Positions 1 through 6,144 of a stretch of 8,781 bases of DNA are shown here, in pieces (the first letter of the stretch is position 1; each line of letters starts with the position of its first letter). Under the pieces are notes generated by a model. The model was given only the letters and a program-made list of their open reading frames with translations. It ran no database searches and was not told the origin of the DNA. This stretch comes from an uncultured Actinomycetes bacterium (GTDB lineage: Bacteria > Actinomycetota > Actinomycetes > Nanopelagicales > Nanopelagicaceae). The stretch lies in contig CALMBJ010000257.1 in the NCBI GenBank assembly GCA_937860175.1, positions 1 through 8,781 on the forward strand, read 5' to 3'. Both the position numbers and the translations under genes were made by a program.

Positions 1-6
1 AATCGA

Positions 7-12
7 TAAACT
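7..12 (+). promoter_or_regulatory. Candidate -10 hexamer of dapF
   Basis: TAAACT lies at -12 to -7 of the dapF ATG at 19 and is the same hexamer found before the RNA methyltransferase gene. No Shine-Dalgarno is present. Any -35 would lie outside the window. An alternative reading is that these bases belong to the end of an upstream gene overlapping dapF. Confidence 0.3.
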
Positions 13-18
13 ATCTCA

Positions 19-816
19 ATGATTGCAACATATGGCCACGGTACCGAAAACGACTTTGTTCTCGTTTTCGACCCCAATGATGAGCATTCAATAACAACCT
101 CGCAGACCGCCGCGATATGCGATCGAAAGTCAGGCATTGGTGCCGATGGCTTGATCCGCATGATCAAACGTGATGGCAAATGGTTTATGGATTATCGCAA
201 CGCCGACGGTTCTTTAGCTGAAATGTGCGGCAATGGAATTCGAGTGATGGCTCGCTACCTTGTAGAGCGCGGCCATCAACCTGAAGGAATTTTTCCCATT
301 AACACCCGCGATGGCGTAAAGCATCTGCGTGTTCCCCTTACCGATGACATTTCAGTCAATATGGGACAGGTAACAGATGAAGGTGAATCAGTTACCGCTG
401 CAACTAATGGTCATATTTGGAATGGTTACAACATAAGTGTTGGAAATCCTCACGCGGTTGTGTTTGTTGATGATATGACACAGATTGGTGATCTCAATGA
501 AGCACCTGTTGTTCGTCCGCGAGACTCATACCCTGAAGGTGTAAATGTAGAGTTTGTAAAGATTACCGATGGAAACTCAATCGATATGCGGGTATTTGAG
601 AGAGGCTCTGGCGAGACTCGTTCATGCGGCACCGGAACCTGCGCTGTAGCCCTAGCTGCAACCTTGCATACAAAGGGCAAACTTCCGGCAACGTGGATTA
701 TCAATCCGCCAGGTGGGCGCCTTGAGGTGTCTATTGATGGGCACTCAAATGCGACATTAACTGGACCAGCAGTATTAATAAGAGATGTGGATATCTCGGG
801 GTTTCTACTTGGATAA
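19..816 (+). CDS. dapF: Diaminopimelate epimerase
   Basis: DapF interconverts LL- and meso-2,6-diaminopimelate in the cytoplasm, the penultimate step of lysine synthesis and the source of meso-DAP for peptidoglycan. The 265-residue protein opens with the family signature GHGTENDFV (residues 6-14). Both catalytic cysteines are present: Cys70 in MCGNGIR and Cys203 in the block GSGETRSCGTGTC. GNPHAVVFVDD lies between the two lobes. Length is near the family's usual 270-290. There is no Shine-Dalgarno site before the ATG, but TAAACT sits at -12 to -7, so the mRNA may be leaderless. The +2 frame is also open across the window edge to a TGA at 20-22, so an upstream gene (miaA is usual in actinobacteria) could instead end there with an ATGA overlap; seven codons are too few to identify it. 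The 3' end overlaps hflX by 32 nt if hflX starts at 785, consistent with co-transcription. Confidence 0.97.
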   Translation: MIATYGHGTENDFVLVFDPNDEHSITTSQTAAICDRKSGIGADGLIRMIKRDGKWFMDYRNADGSLAEMCGNGIRVMARYLVERGHQPEGIFPINTRDGVKHLRVPLTDDISVNMGQVTDEGESVTAATNGHIWNGYNISVGNPHAVVFVDDMTQIGDLNEAPVVRPRDSYPEGVNVEFVKITDGNSIDMRVFERGSGETRSCGTGTCAVALAATLHTKGKLPATWIINPPGGRLEVSIDGHSNATLTGPAVLIRDVDISGFLLG

Positions 817-2281
817 AGAGTTTGATCTTGAGTTTGAAAGGTTACTCAAGGAGAGTGCCCGAGTCGCTGCTGAGTTTGATGCAAGCGAGGAAGATAGCCA
901 GATAGATCAATCACAGGAGCTATCTGAACGACATGCGCTGCGTCGTGTGCAAGGTTTTTCAACAGAGCTGCAAGATATCTCCGAGGCTGAGTACCGCCAA
1001 TTACAACTGGAACGTGTTGTTTTAGTAGGGGTATGGACTGAAGGCACAATCAAAGATGCTGAAAACTCATTGGCAGAGCTGAAAGCTTTGGCAGAGACTG
1101 CAGGCTCTGAAGTTCTTGAAGGTTTGATTCAGCGGCGTGATAAACCAGATCCGGCAACCTACATTGGTTCTGGAAAGGTAACTGAACTCAAGCAGGTGGT
1201 TGCAGCTACCGGTGCTGACACAGTTGTATGTGATGGTGAACTTTCACCTTCACAACTTCGCCAGTTAGAAGATAAGTTAAAGGTAAAGGTTGTCGATCGA
1301 ACCGCTTTGATTCTGGATATCTTTGCCCAGCATGCAAAGAGCAAGGAAGGTAAGGCGCAGGTTGAGTTAGCACAGATTGCATACCTACTTCCACGTCTTC
1401 GCGGTTGGGGTGATTCACTTTCTCGTCAGGTTGGTGGACGAGCAGCAGGCGGTGCAGGTATCGGTGGCCGTGGACCAGGTGAAACAAAGATTGAGACAGA
1501 TCGCCGTCGCATTAGAGACAAGATGGCAAAACTTCGTCGCGAGATTGCCGAGATGAAGGTAGCTCGAGATACCAAGCGCCAAGAACGTCGGCGCTTTAAT
1601 ATTCCATCAGTAGCAATCGCTGGTTACACAAACGCTGGTAAATCTTCCCTTCTGAACAAGTTAACCGATGCTGGTGTTTTGGTGGAGAACGCACTCTTTG
1701 CAACCTTGGATCCAACTGTAAGAAAGACTCAAACAAGTGATGGGCGCATCTACACACTTAGCGACACTGTAGGTTTTGTGCGCCACCTGCCGCACCAATT
1801 AATCGATGCCTTCAAATCAACGCTTGAAGAGGTATCTGAGTCAGATCTAATCGTGCACGTTGTGGATGGCTCACACCCAGATCCATTTGAACAGATACGA
1901 GCTGTGCGGTTGGTGATCGATGAAATTGGTGGCAAGGATATCCCTGAGATAATCGCCATCAACAAAGTTGATATTGCGGATCCTCATGTGATTATGGAGA
2001 TCCTTCGTAAAGAGCCAAATAGCTACGCATTTTCAGTTCGCACAGGTTTTGGGATAGATGGCTTATTGCATGCGATTGAAAACTCGCTTCCTCGGCCATC
2101 TGTCGAAATAAATGTTGTCATTCCATATGACAGAGGTGATCTGGTCCATGCAATTCATGAGCGCGGAGAAATCTTCTCTGAGCAGTACATCGCAGAGGGA
2201 ACCTCAATCCACGCCCGCGTAGATGGTGGGCTGGCTCAGAGAATTGAAAAAGCCCAGGGAATTGAAAAATCCCAGCAATGA
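785..2281 (+). CDS. hflX: Ribosome-associated GTPase HflX
   Basis: HflX is a cytoplasmic GTPase that binds the 50S subunit or 70S ribosome and splits stalled or hibernating ribosomes. The protein has 498 residues if the ATG at 785 is used. In order it has an acidic N-terminal stretch (about 1-65), the HflX N-terminal domain beginning near LERVVLVGVWTEG with a GSGKVTEL glycine loop, the conserved GRGPGETKIETDRRRI linker, a charged helix, and the G domain: G1 GYTNAGKS (280-287), G2 region DPTV (309-312), G3 DTVGF (327-331), G4 NKVD (393-396) and G5-like SVRTG. The C-terminal domain ends in a small tandem duplication. The 5' end overlaps dapF by 32 nt. An in-frame TTG at 809, just before dapF stops, is a credible alternative start with GGGG upstream; neither site has a strong Shine-Dalgarno. 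dapF-hflX adjacency is standard in actinobacteria. Confidence 0.97.
   Translation: MWISRGFYLDKEFDLEFERLLKESARVAAEFDASEEDSQIDQSQELSERHALRRVQGFSTELQDISEAEYRQLQLERVVLVGVWTEGTIKDAENSLAELKALAETAGSEVLEGLIQRRDKPDPATYIGSGKVTELKQVVAATGADTVVCDGELSPSQLRQLEDKLKVKVVDRTALILDIFAQHAKSKEGKAQVELAQIAYLLPRLRGWGDSLSRQVGGRAAGGAGIGGRGPGETKIETDRRRIRDKMAKLRREIAEMKVARDTKRQERRRFNIPSVAIAGYTNAGKSSLLNKLTDAGVLVENALFATLDPTVRKTQTSDGRIYTLSDTVGFVRHLPHQLIDAFKSTLEEVSESDLIVHVVDGSHPDPFEQIRAVRLVIDEIGGKDIPEIIAINKVDIADPHVIMEILRKEPNSYAFSVRTGFGIDGLLHAIENSLPRPSVEINVVIPYDRGDLVHAIHERGEIFSEQYIAEGTSIHARVDGGLAQRIEKAQGIEKSQQ
2240..2275 (+). repeat. 18-bp tandem duplication at the hflX 3' end
   Basis: Two adjacent 18-nt units, AGAATTGAAAAAGCCCAG (2240-2257) and GGAATTGAAAAATCCCAG (2258-2275), match at 16 of 18 positions. 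They are in frame and add a second hexapeptide: RIEKAQ followed by GIEKSQ, just before the final Q and the stop codon. This looks like replication slippage that lengthened the HflX tail without disrupting it. Confidence 0.9.
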
Positions 2282-2390
2282 GTGGGGAATAACCCCGACA
2301 CGCCGAGTGTTATAGAGCACGGAAGGCTTGAAGTGCGCCATGATGCGCCCGCAAGCACAAATTGATGAGTTATAAAAGGCGGTGAGAGCA
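2282..2390 (+). other. Non-coding leader between hflX and DUF4193 gene
   Basis: This 109-nt gap is the longest in the window. It holds a small hairpin GGGG-AATAA-CCCC (2284-2296) just after the hflX stop, with no T-run after it, so it is not a convincing terminator. Two direct TGCGCC hexamers lie 10 bp apart (2334-2339 and 2344-2349). An 11-codon ORF starts at the ATG at 2340 (MMRPQAQIDEL) and stops at TAA 2373-2375, immediately before the Shine-Dalgarno site of the next gene. I could not pick a convincing -35/-10 pair. A promoter or regulatory leader for the DUF4193 gene is likely from the size of the gap alone. Confidence 0.45.
2377..2385 (+). promoter_or_regulatory. Strong Shine-Dalgarno site of the DUF4193 gene
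   Basis: AGGCGGTGA matches the ideal AGGAGGTGA at 8 of 9 positions and leaves 5 nt before the ATG at 2391. This fixes the start at 2391; the in-frame GTG at 2382 lies inside the ribosome-binding site and is not a start. It is the best ribosome-binding site in the window, in contrast to the leaderless-looking genes around it. Confidence 0.85.
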
Positions 2391-2687
2391 ATGGCAACAG
2401 ATTACGACACACCCAGAAAAACTGATGAGGAACTTCATGAGGAGTCTCTAGAAGAACTCAAGGCCAAGCGTGTTGATGCTCAATCCGGTCAAATCGATGT
2501 TGATGAAGCTGAAGCTGCTGAAAACCTAGAACTTCCAGGTGCAGATCTTTCAGGTGAAGAGCTTGCGGTGCGAGTTGTTCCAAAGCAGGTAGATGAGTTC
2601 ACATGCTCACGTTGCTTCTTGGTACATCACATCACCCAGTTAGCAAAGGGTGAGGGCGCAAAAGCGGTTTGTAAAGAGTGCAACTAG
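2391..2687 (+). CDS. DUF4193 family small zinc-ribbon protein
   Basis: A 98-residue acidic protein of the actinobacterial DUF4193 family; function unknown. It begins with the family's typical MATDYDTPRKTDEE and contains ESLEELKAKR and the block LELPGADLSGEELAVRV. The C-terminus is a four-cysteine zinc ribbon: C72-x2-C75 followed by FLVHH, then C94-x2-C97 two residues from the end. The layout (acidic disordered N-half, C-terminal Zn ribbon) resembles small transcription-associated actinobacterial proteins, but that is only a resemblance. The start follows the strong ribosome-binding site at 2377-2385. The equivalent mycobacterial gene (Rv2699c, from memory) also faces a DUF3093 gene. Its stop codon TAG shares CTAG with the stop of the convergent DUF3093 gene, and a T6 run (2688-2693) follows at once and may help termination. 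Confidence 0.93.
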   Translation: MATDYDTPRKTDEELHEESLEELKAKRVDAQSGQIDVDEAEAAENLELPGADLSGEELAVRVVPKQVDEFTCSRCFLVHHITQLAKGEGAKAVCKECN

Positions 2688-3130
2688 TTTTTTAGAGCTT
2701 CAACTAATCTCTTCGGATTTTTACTGGAGATCAGCCAATAAGGCGTTGCATCTCTAGCATCCTTCACTTCAACCTTGATCGCTTTTCCCGACCAAAATCG
2801 AATTGCGAGAAATGCCGAAGGATCTGCATCTCGGGTGCGGGCTAACTTCAATTGCGCTGTTGTTAGCGCACTTACTTCTCCGATGTACTGATGTTCTATC
2901 CGCGCCTTTCCTACATTCAGAAACTTCTCATCTACCGTGATGGTCAAGGCGGTGCGAAAGTAAAGAACAACAATCCAAACCGTTAAAAGGGCGAAAGAGA
3001 TTTGCGCCGGAGTATTTCCAAGTGCGGCCCAGAGGGACAGAACAATAGATAGAAAGAGGAAGTACACAAAGGCGATCAGCCACAATGGCGCACGAATCAC
3101 CTCTCGATATCGCAGCTCGCTCTTGGTCAT
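2684..3130 (-). CDS. DUF3093 family membrane protein
   Basis: A 148-residue protein matching the actinobacterial DUF3093 family; function unknown. It starts MTKSELRYREVIRAP, followed by two predicted transmembrane helices (about 16-37 and 42-58), then a soluble domain containing TITVDEKFLNVGKARI, the IGEVSAL block and, near the C-terminus, DATPYWLISSKNPKRLVEAL. The last block is the family's most recognisable segment. The reading frame stays open upstream for another 65 codons, but those lie antisense to the thioesterase gene and the family does not have them; the ATG at 3130 fits family length. No Shine-Dalgarno precedes it; TACGGT at -13 to -8 suggests a leaderless transcript. It diverges from the thioesterase gene across 41 bp and converges on the DUF4193 gene with a 4-nt overlap. 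Confidence 0.88.
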   Translation of the reverse strand: MTKSELRYREVIRAPLWLIAFVYFLFLSIVLSLWAALGNTPAQISFALLTVWIVVLYFRTALTITVDEKFLNVGKARIEHQYIGEVSALTTAQLKLARTRDADPSAFLAIRFWSGKAIKVEVKDARDATPYWLISSKNPKRLVEALKN

Positions 3131-3137
3131 GGGGATT

Positions 3138-3143
3138 ACCGTA
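3138..3143 (-). promoter_or_regulatory. Candidate -10 hexamer of the DUF3093 gene
   Basis: TACGGT on the minus strand fits the actinobacterial TANNNT -10 consensus and lies at -13 to -8 of the ATG at 3130. A transcript starting 7 nt downstream would begin at the start codon. There is no Shine-Dalgarno sequence, which agrees with leaderless translation. No clear -35 is visible. Confidence 0.4.
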
Positions 3144-3159
3144 TCGGATAGTGAAGGAG

Positions 3160-3165
3160 TAAAGT
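3160..3165 (+). promoter_or_regulatory. Candidate -10 hexamer of the thioesterase operon
   Basis: TAAAGT fits TANNNT and lies at -12 to -7 of the ATG at 3172, which would give a leaderless mRNA. A competing signal, GAAGGAG at 3153-3159, is a good Shine-Dalgarno core but sits 12 nt from the ATG, longer than usual, and the frame has a stop at 3160-3162, so no earlier start exists. Either a leadered or a leaderless start is possible. Confidence 0.35.
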
Positions 3166-3171
3166 TCAGGT

Positions 3172-3756
3172 ATGGCACGTATTCCAAGTACGACCGCCCC
3201 TGAAGGGGCAGTGATCCCAGAACGGCACTCTTTAGCACCGGCTGAGGGCAGCAAGATTCCATCTCACTTTGGACATTGCTTTGGTTGTGGTGACTTACAT
3301 CCAACCGGTTTGCACCTTGTTGCATATGCTGGCAAAGCCCTTGATATCACAGCTGAATTTACCGTCACAGAAAATCATCAGGGTGCTCCTGGTCTTGCAC
3401 ATGGCGGACTTTTATCACTTGCATTTGACGAAGCGCTCGGAAAGTTGATGTGGTTGCTTCGCGCCCCAGCAGTCACCGGACGTCTAGAGACTGATTTCCT
3501 CAAGCCGGTCCCAATTGGTTCCACCTTGCACATCACCGCTGAGATAACGGGCCAAGAGGGTCGAAAGGTTTATACATCTGCGATAGGTCGTTTGAACTCT
3601 CCAGATGGAGAAATTGCCGTCAAAGCAGCAGCACTGTTCATCACCGTTCCTATGGATCACTTTTTGGACAATGCGCCTAAGGAGTATTTGCAGGAGTTAG
3701 CAAAGACTCCTGAACTCATGGCCTATGTTGATCCAAAATTTGGAGTTAATCCATAA
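3172..3756 (+). CDS. Hotdog-fold (PaaI-type) thioesterase
   Basis: A 194-residue cytoplasmic protein of the hotdog/4HBT superfamily, probably hydrolysing an acyl-CoA; the substrate cannot be told from sequence. The hotdog helix motif GLAHGGLLSLAFDEALG carries His77-Gly78-Gly79 and an acidic pair at Asp86/Glu87, as in PaaI-like thioesterases. Before it is HCFGCGDLHPTGLHL with a CxxC pair (Cys36, Cys39), a common N-terminal element of this subfamily. ETDFLKPVPIG and the following strands complete one hotdog domain; the tail of about 35 residues after FITVPMDHF is less conserved. It is the first gene of a tight operon, with dut starting 2 nt after its stop. From memory, a PaaI-family gene also lies between DUF3093 and dut in Streptomyces, so the neighbourhood is expected, but no functional link to dUTPase is known. 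Confidence 0.86.
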   Translation: MARIPSTTAPEGAVIPERHSLAPAEGSKIPSHFGHCFGCGDLHPTGLHLVAYAGKALDITAEFTVTENHQGAPGLAHGGLLSLAFDEALGKLMWLLRAPAVTGRLETDFLKPVPIGSTLHITAEITGQEGRKVYTSAIGRLNSPDGEIAVKAAALFITVPMDHFLDNAPKEYLQELAKTPELMAYVDPKFGVNP

Positions 3757-3758
3757 CT

Positions 3759-4202
3759 ATGAAAAATCTTCAGGTGTTAATCACGCGTTTAGATGAAACT
3801 ATTCCTCTACCTACTTATGCAAAGGGTGGAGATGCCGGGGCAGATATTGTTTCTCGTATAGATATCACTTTAAATCCTGGTGAAAGAGCGCTTGTTCCAA
3901 CAGGAATCTCAATCGCTCTACCCGATGGTTATGCCGCTTTTGTTCATCCACGCTCTGGGCTGGCGATCAAACATGGCGTCACGATGGTGAACGCACCAGG
4001 CACGGTCGATGCAGGATTCAGGGGAGAGCTCCAATGCATCATGATTAATCATGATCCCCAAGAGGCGATCACCTTCAAAAAGGGAGATCGAATCGCACAA
4101 CTAGTTATTCAAAAGGTTGAGCGTGCAGAGTTTGTAGAAGTACATGAGCTACCTGGCTCAGGTCGCGGCACCGGTGGCTTTGGATCGACGGGACGTTCAT
4201 GA
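3759..4202 (+). CDS. dut: dUTP diphosphatase (trimeric dUTPase)
   Basis: Dut hydrolyses dUTP to dUMP and diphosphate, keeping uracil out of DNA and feeding thymidylate synthesis. The 147-residue length is normal for the homotrimeric family, and all five motifs are present: motif 1 DAGADI (25-30), motif 2 PRSGLA (64-69), motif 3 NAPGTVDAGFRGEL (78-91) with catalytic Asp84, motif 4 GDRIAQLVI, and the P-loop-like C-terminal motif 5 GRGTGGFGSTG (135-145), whose aromatic Phe141 would stack on the uracil. The ATG at 3759 follows the thioesterase stop by 2 nt without a clear ribosome-binding site, implying translational coupling. Its stop overlaps the DUF3159 start as ATGA. In M. tuberculosis a DUF3710 gene and an OB-fold gene lie between dut and DUF3159 (from memory); both are absent here. 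Confidence 0.97.
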   Translation: MKNLQVLITRLDETIPLPTYAKGGDAGADIVSRIDITLNPGERALVPTGISIALPDGYAAFVHPRSGLAIKHGVTMVNAPGTVDAGFRGELQCIMINHDPQEAITFKKGDRIAQLVIQKVERAEFVEVHELPGSGRGTGGFGSTGRS

Positions 4203-4819
4203 GTCAGCATCAAGAAGATCGTGACAAGGTTGTAAATGCACTCGGTGGGAAAAAGGGCCTTATTGATTCAGGCGTTCCATCTGTTGTTTTCCTGATCGTT
4301 TTTAACCTCACCAAAGAGGTAAATACAGCAATCTGGGCGGCGCTCTCACTTTCAGTGACCTTGGCGATCATTCGCTTAATCAGAAAAGAATCGATCCAGC
4401 ACTCTGTCTCTGGAGTAATTGGAGTTCTAATCTGTGCCTATTTTGCTAATCGAAGTGGAAACGCTGAAGATTTTTATATTCCTAAACTTCTTACAAATCT
4501 TGGTTACGGCGTTGTTTATCTGATCGCAAACATTGTTGGCTGGCCAATCTTGGGCTTGGTTTTAGGGCCGCTGTTAGGCGAGAACCTGACTTGGCGCAAA
4601 AACCCTGCTCGAAAAAGGATGTACATCAAAGCGAGTTGGTTATGGGTAGGAATGTTTTTCCTAAGAATCGCTGTGCAGTATCCGATTTATCTGAGCGGCA
4701 ATGTAAACCTCTTGGGAACTGTGAATTTAGCGATGGGGTACCCGCTGTTTTTTGCAACCGCATATGGAACTTGGTTGATTATTAAAGCCGGCCCGCCGGC
4801 ACAGAAGGTTACGAGTTAA
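4199..4819 (+). CDS. DUF3159 family integral membrane protein
   Basis: A 206-residue polytopic membrane protein of the actinobacterial DUF3159 family; function unknown. It has the family hallmarks GGKKGLIDSGVPSVVFLIVF near the N-terminus, an IRLIRKES loop, NRSGNAEDFYIPKLLTNLGY, the VGWPILGLVLGPLLGE helix, WRKNPARKRMYIKASWLW, and LRIAVQYPIYL. Hydrophobic segments lie at about 26-37, 43-58, 69-83, 102-126, 145-160 and 173-196, so five or six helices are likely. The ATG at 4199 overlaps the dut stop (ATGA), indicating coupled translation. The stop TAA shares TTAA with the stop of convergent ceoC. Codons for residues about 197-201 form a strong GC hairpin that probably serves as terminator for the opposite strand. 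Its place between dut and ceoBC matches mycobacteria, though it adjoins dut directly here. Confidence 0.9.
   Translation: MSQHQEDRDKVVNALGGKKGLIDSGVPSVVFLIVFNLTKEVNTAIWAALSLSVTLAIIRLIRKESIQHSVSGVIGVLICAYFANRSGNAEDFYIPKLLTNLGYGVVYLIANIVGWPILGLVLGPLLGENLTWRKNPARKRMYIKASWLWVGMFFLRIAVQYPIYLSGNVNLLGTVNLAMGYPLFFATAYGTWLIIKAGPPAQKVTS
4778..4800 (-). terminator. Candidate intrinsic terminator of ceoB-ceoC, inside DUF3159
   Basis: Read on the minus strand, 15 nt after the ceoC stop codon, GCCGG-CGGG-CCGGC (4800 down to 4787) forms a 5-bp all-GC stem with a 4-nt loop, followed directly by TTTAATAAT. This is the shape of a short Rho-independent terminator with an imperfect U tail. On the plus strand the same hairpin is followed by ACAGAAGG, so it should terminate only minus-strand transcripts. 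It lies within the last codons of the DUF3159 gene. Confidence 0.4.
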
Positions 4820-5472
4820 GAGATAAAGCAGGATTTAATTTGAGCTTCAGCATCAGCTGATGCAACAAAGAGAAGTTCATCTCCGGCGGCAAAGACATCA
4901 TGGGCTCTGGCTGTAATAACTCTTCCATCGCGAACAATCGCCGCAAGTGCAGCATTTTCTGGCAGCTCAATCTCTTCAACCGTCTTTCCGATGCAGGCAG
5001 AGCCATCTGGAAGTGTTAACTCAACGAGATTTGCTTGGCCCTTTCTAAATGAGAAGAGACGAACTACATCACCCACACTTACAGCTTCTTCAACCAATGC
5101 GGAAATAATGCGTGGAGTTGATACCGCAACATCTACACCCCATGAAGAGTCAAAGAGCCACTCATTCTTTGGATGATTGATGCGGGCAACGACGCGCGGA
5201 ACTCCATACTCAGTCTTTCCTAAAAGCGATGTAACCAAATTGGCTTTGTCATCACCCGTGGCAGCTACCAGCACCTGACAGTTGTTCAGATGTGCATTAT
5301 CGAGTGAGGTAATTTCGCAGGCATCGGCCATTAACCATTCAGCATCTGGCACGCTCTCTAACTTGAGCGCCTTTGGATCCTTGTCAATCAATAGGACTTG
5401 GTGACCGTTATCTAATAGCTCGCGAGCGATAGCTCGACCAACATTTCCGGCACCTGCAATAGCAATTCTCAT
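4816..5472 (-). CDS. ceoC: TrkA-type NAD-binding K+ transport regulator (second of pair)
   Basis: A 218-residue cytoplasmic protein with an N-terminal RCK/TrkA-N Rossmann domain and a C-terminal TrkA-C (RCK-C) domain. The dinucleotide loop GAGNVG (7-12) and Asp30 at the end of the second strand indicate NAD(H) binding. The stretch MADACEITSLDNA and the block VLVAATGDDKANL are typical of TrkA-N. The C-terminal part (from about 135, SFRKGQANLVELTLPDGSA) carries the usual RCK-C features. Such proteins gate Trk/Ktr cation channels in response to nucleotides. Its start overlaps the stop of ceoB by ATGA (5469-5472), so the two are translated together and may form a heteromeric ring. The name follows the mycobacterial CeoB/CeoC pair. 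No membrane transporter subunit is visible in the window. Confidence 0.92.
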   Translation of the reverse strand: MRIAIAGAGNVGRAIARELLDNGHQVLLIDKDPKALKLESVPDAEWLMADACEITSLDNAHLNNCQVLVAATGDDKANLVTSLLGKTEYGVPRVVARINHPKNEWLFDSSWGVDVAVSTPRIISALVEEAVSVGDVVRLFSFRKGQANLVELTLPDGSACIGKTVEEIELPENAALAAIVRDGRVITARAHDVFAAGDELLFVASADAEAQIKSCFIS

Positions 5473-6137
5473 CCGCGTTCACCCTCCGGAGAGCTGGCCA
5501 AAATCTCTTCTGTTTTAGCAACATCTTTATCTGAGACCATCACATGAATGAGATCACCTTGCTGCAGGACGGTGTGTTCATCAGGAACAAGACCCTCGCC
5601 TAGGCGGGTAATGAAGGCAACTCGGGCAGGAGTTAATTGATCAATCAAGAGAATTGGGCGCCCATACCAATCTTCTTGGGGGTGTACTTCGCACAACTGC
5701 ACCATACCTGTTGCATCTCGCCACTCAGATCGAGAGCCTTCAGGTGCCAAGCGACGCAAAATTTGATCAGTTGCCCACAAAACCGTTGCAACTGTTGGAA
5801 TACCTAAGCGCTGATAAATCTCAGCGCGGCCTGGGTCGTAAATTCGAGCAACAACATTTTGTACGCCGTATGTTTCACGGGCTACGCGGGCCGCCAAAAT
5901 ATTCGAATTATCACCATTACTGACCGCTGCAAAAGCATCTGCATCTTGAATGCCTGCTTCCAAGAGAGTATCTCGATCAAAACCAACACCGGTGACTGTT
6001 CGACCTTTGAAGTTTGGACCTAAACGACGGAATGCTTCTCGCGCTTGGTCAATAACTGAAACAGTGTGTCCTGCGGCTTCGAGCTCTGTGGCAAGTGATG
6101 AACCAACTCGACCGCAACCCATGATGACTACGTGCAC
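5469..6137 (-). CDS. ceoB: TrkA-type NAD-binding K+ transport regulator (first of pair)
   Basis: A 222-residue protein with TrkA-N followed by TrkA-C. The Rossmann loop GCGRVG (7-12) and Asp30 in VSVIDQ support NAD(H) binding. GVGFDRDTLLEAGIQDADAF and NILAARVARETYGV match TrkA-N; HPQEDWYGRPILLID opens the C-terminal domain, and LQQGDLIHVMVSD closes it. The start is a GTG at 6137; the next in-frame methionine (residue 6) would cut into the first strand. There is no Shine-Dalgarno site, but TAAGTT at -13 to -8 suggests a leaderless transcript. It leads a two-gene operon with ceoC and diverges from the RNA methyltransferase gene across only 32 bp. In mycobacteria an APC-type permease gene lies beside it (from memory); it is missing here, so its transporter partner is encoded elsewhere or differs. 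Confidence 0.93.
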   Translation of the reverse strand: MHVVIMGCGRVGSSLATELEAAGHTVSVIDQAREAFRRLGPNFKGRTVTGVGFDRDTLLEAGIQDADAFAAVSNGDNSNILAARVARETYGVQNVVARIYDPGRAEIYQRLGIPTVATVLWATDQILRRLAPEGSRSEWRDATGMVQLCEVHPQEDWYGRPILLIDQLTPARVAFITRLGEGLVPDEHTVLQQGDLIHVMVSDKDVAKTEEILASSPEGERG

Positions 6138-6144
6138 AGGAAGT

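Noticed and set aside
1..22. End of an upstream miaA gene overlapping dapF by ATGA
   Set aside because: The frame is open but only seven codons are visible, so the gene cannot be identified; noted only as context for dapF.
846..1965. Minus-strand ORFs inside hflX
   Set aside because: They are antisense to conserved HflX domains and resemble no family.
2284..2296. GGGG-AATAA-CCCC hairpin after hflX as a terminator
   Set aside because: The stem has only 4 bp and no T-run follows.
2382..2390. GTG start three codons before the DUF4193 ATG
   Set aside because: It lies inside the Shine-Dalgarno sequence; the family begins with MATDYD, encoded from 2391.
3131..3325. N-terminal extension of about 65 residues on the DUF3093 reading frame
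   Set aside because: It is antisense to the thioesterase start, has no family similarity, and the ATG at 3130 gives the normal DUF3093 length and first residues.
4591..4785. 64-codon plus-strand ORF inside DUF3159
   Set aside because: Alternate frame of a recognised membrane protein gene, with no independent signals.
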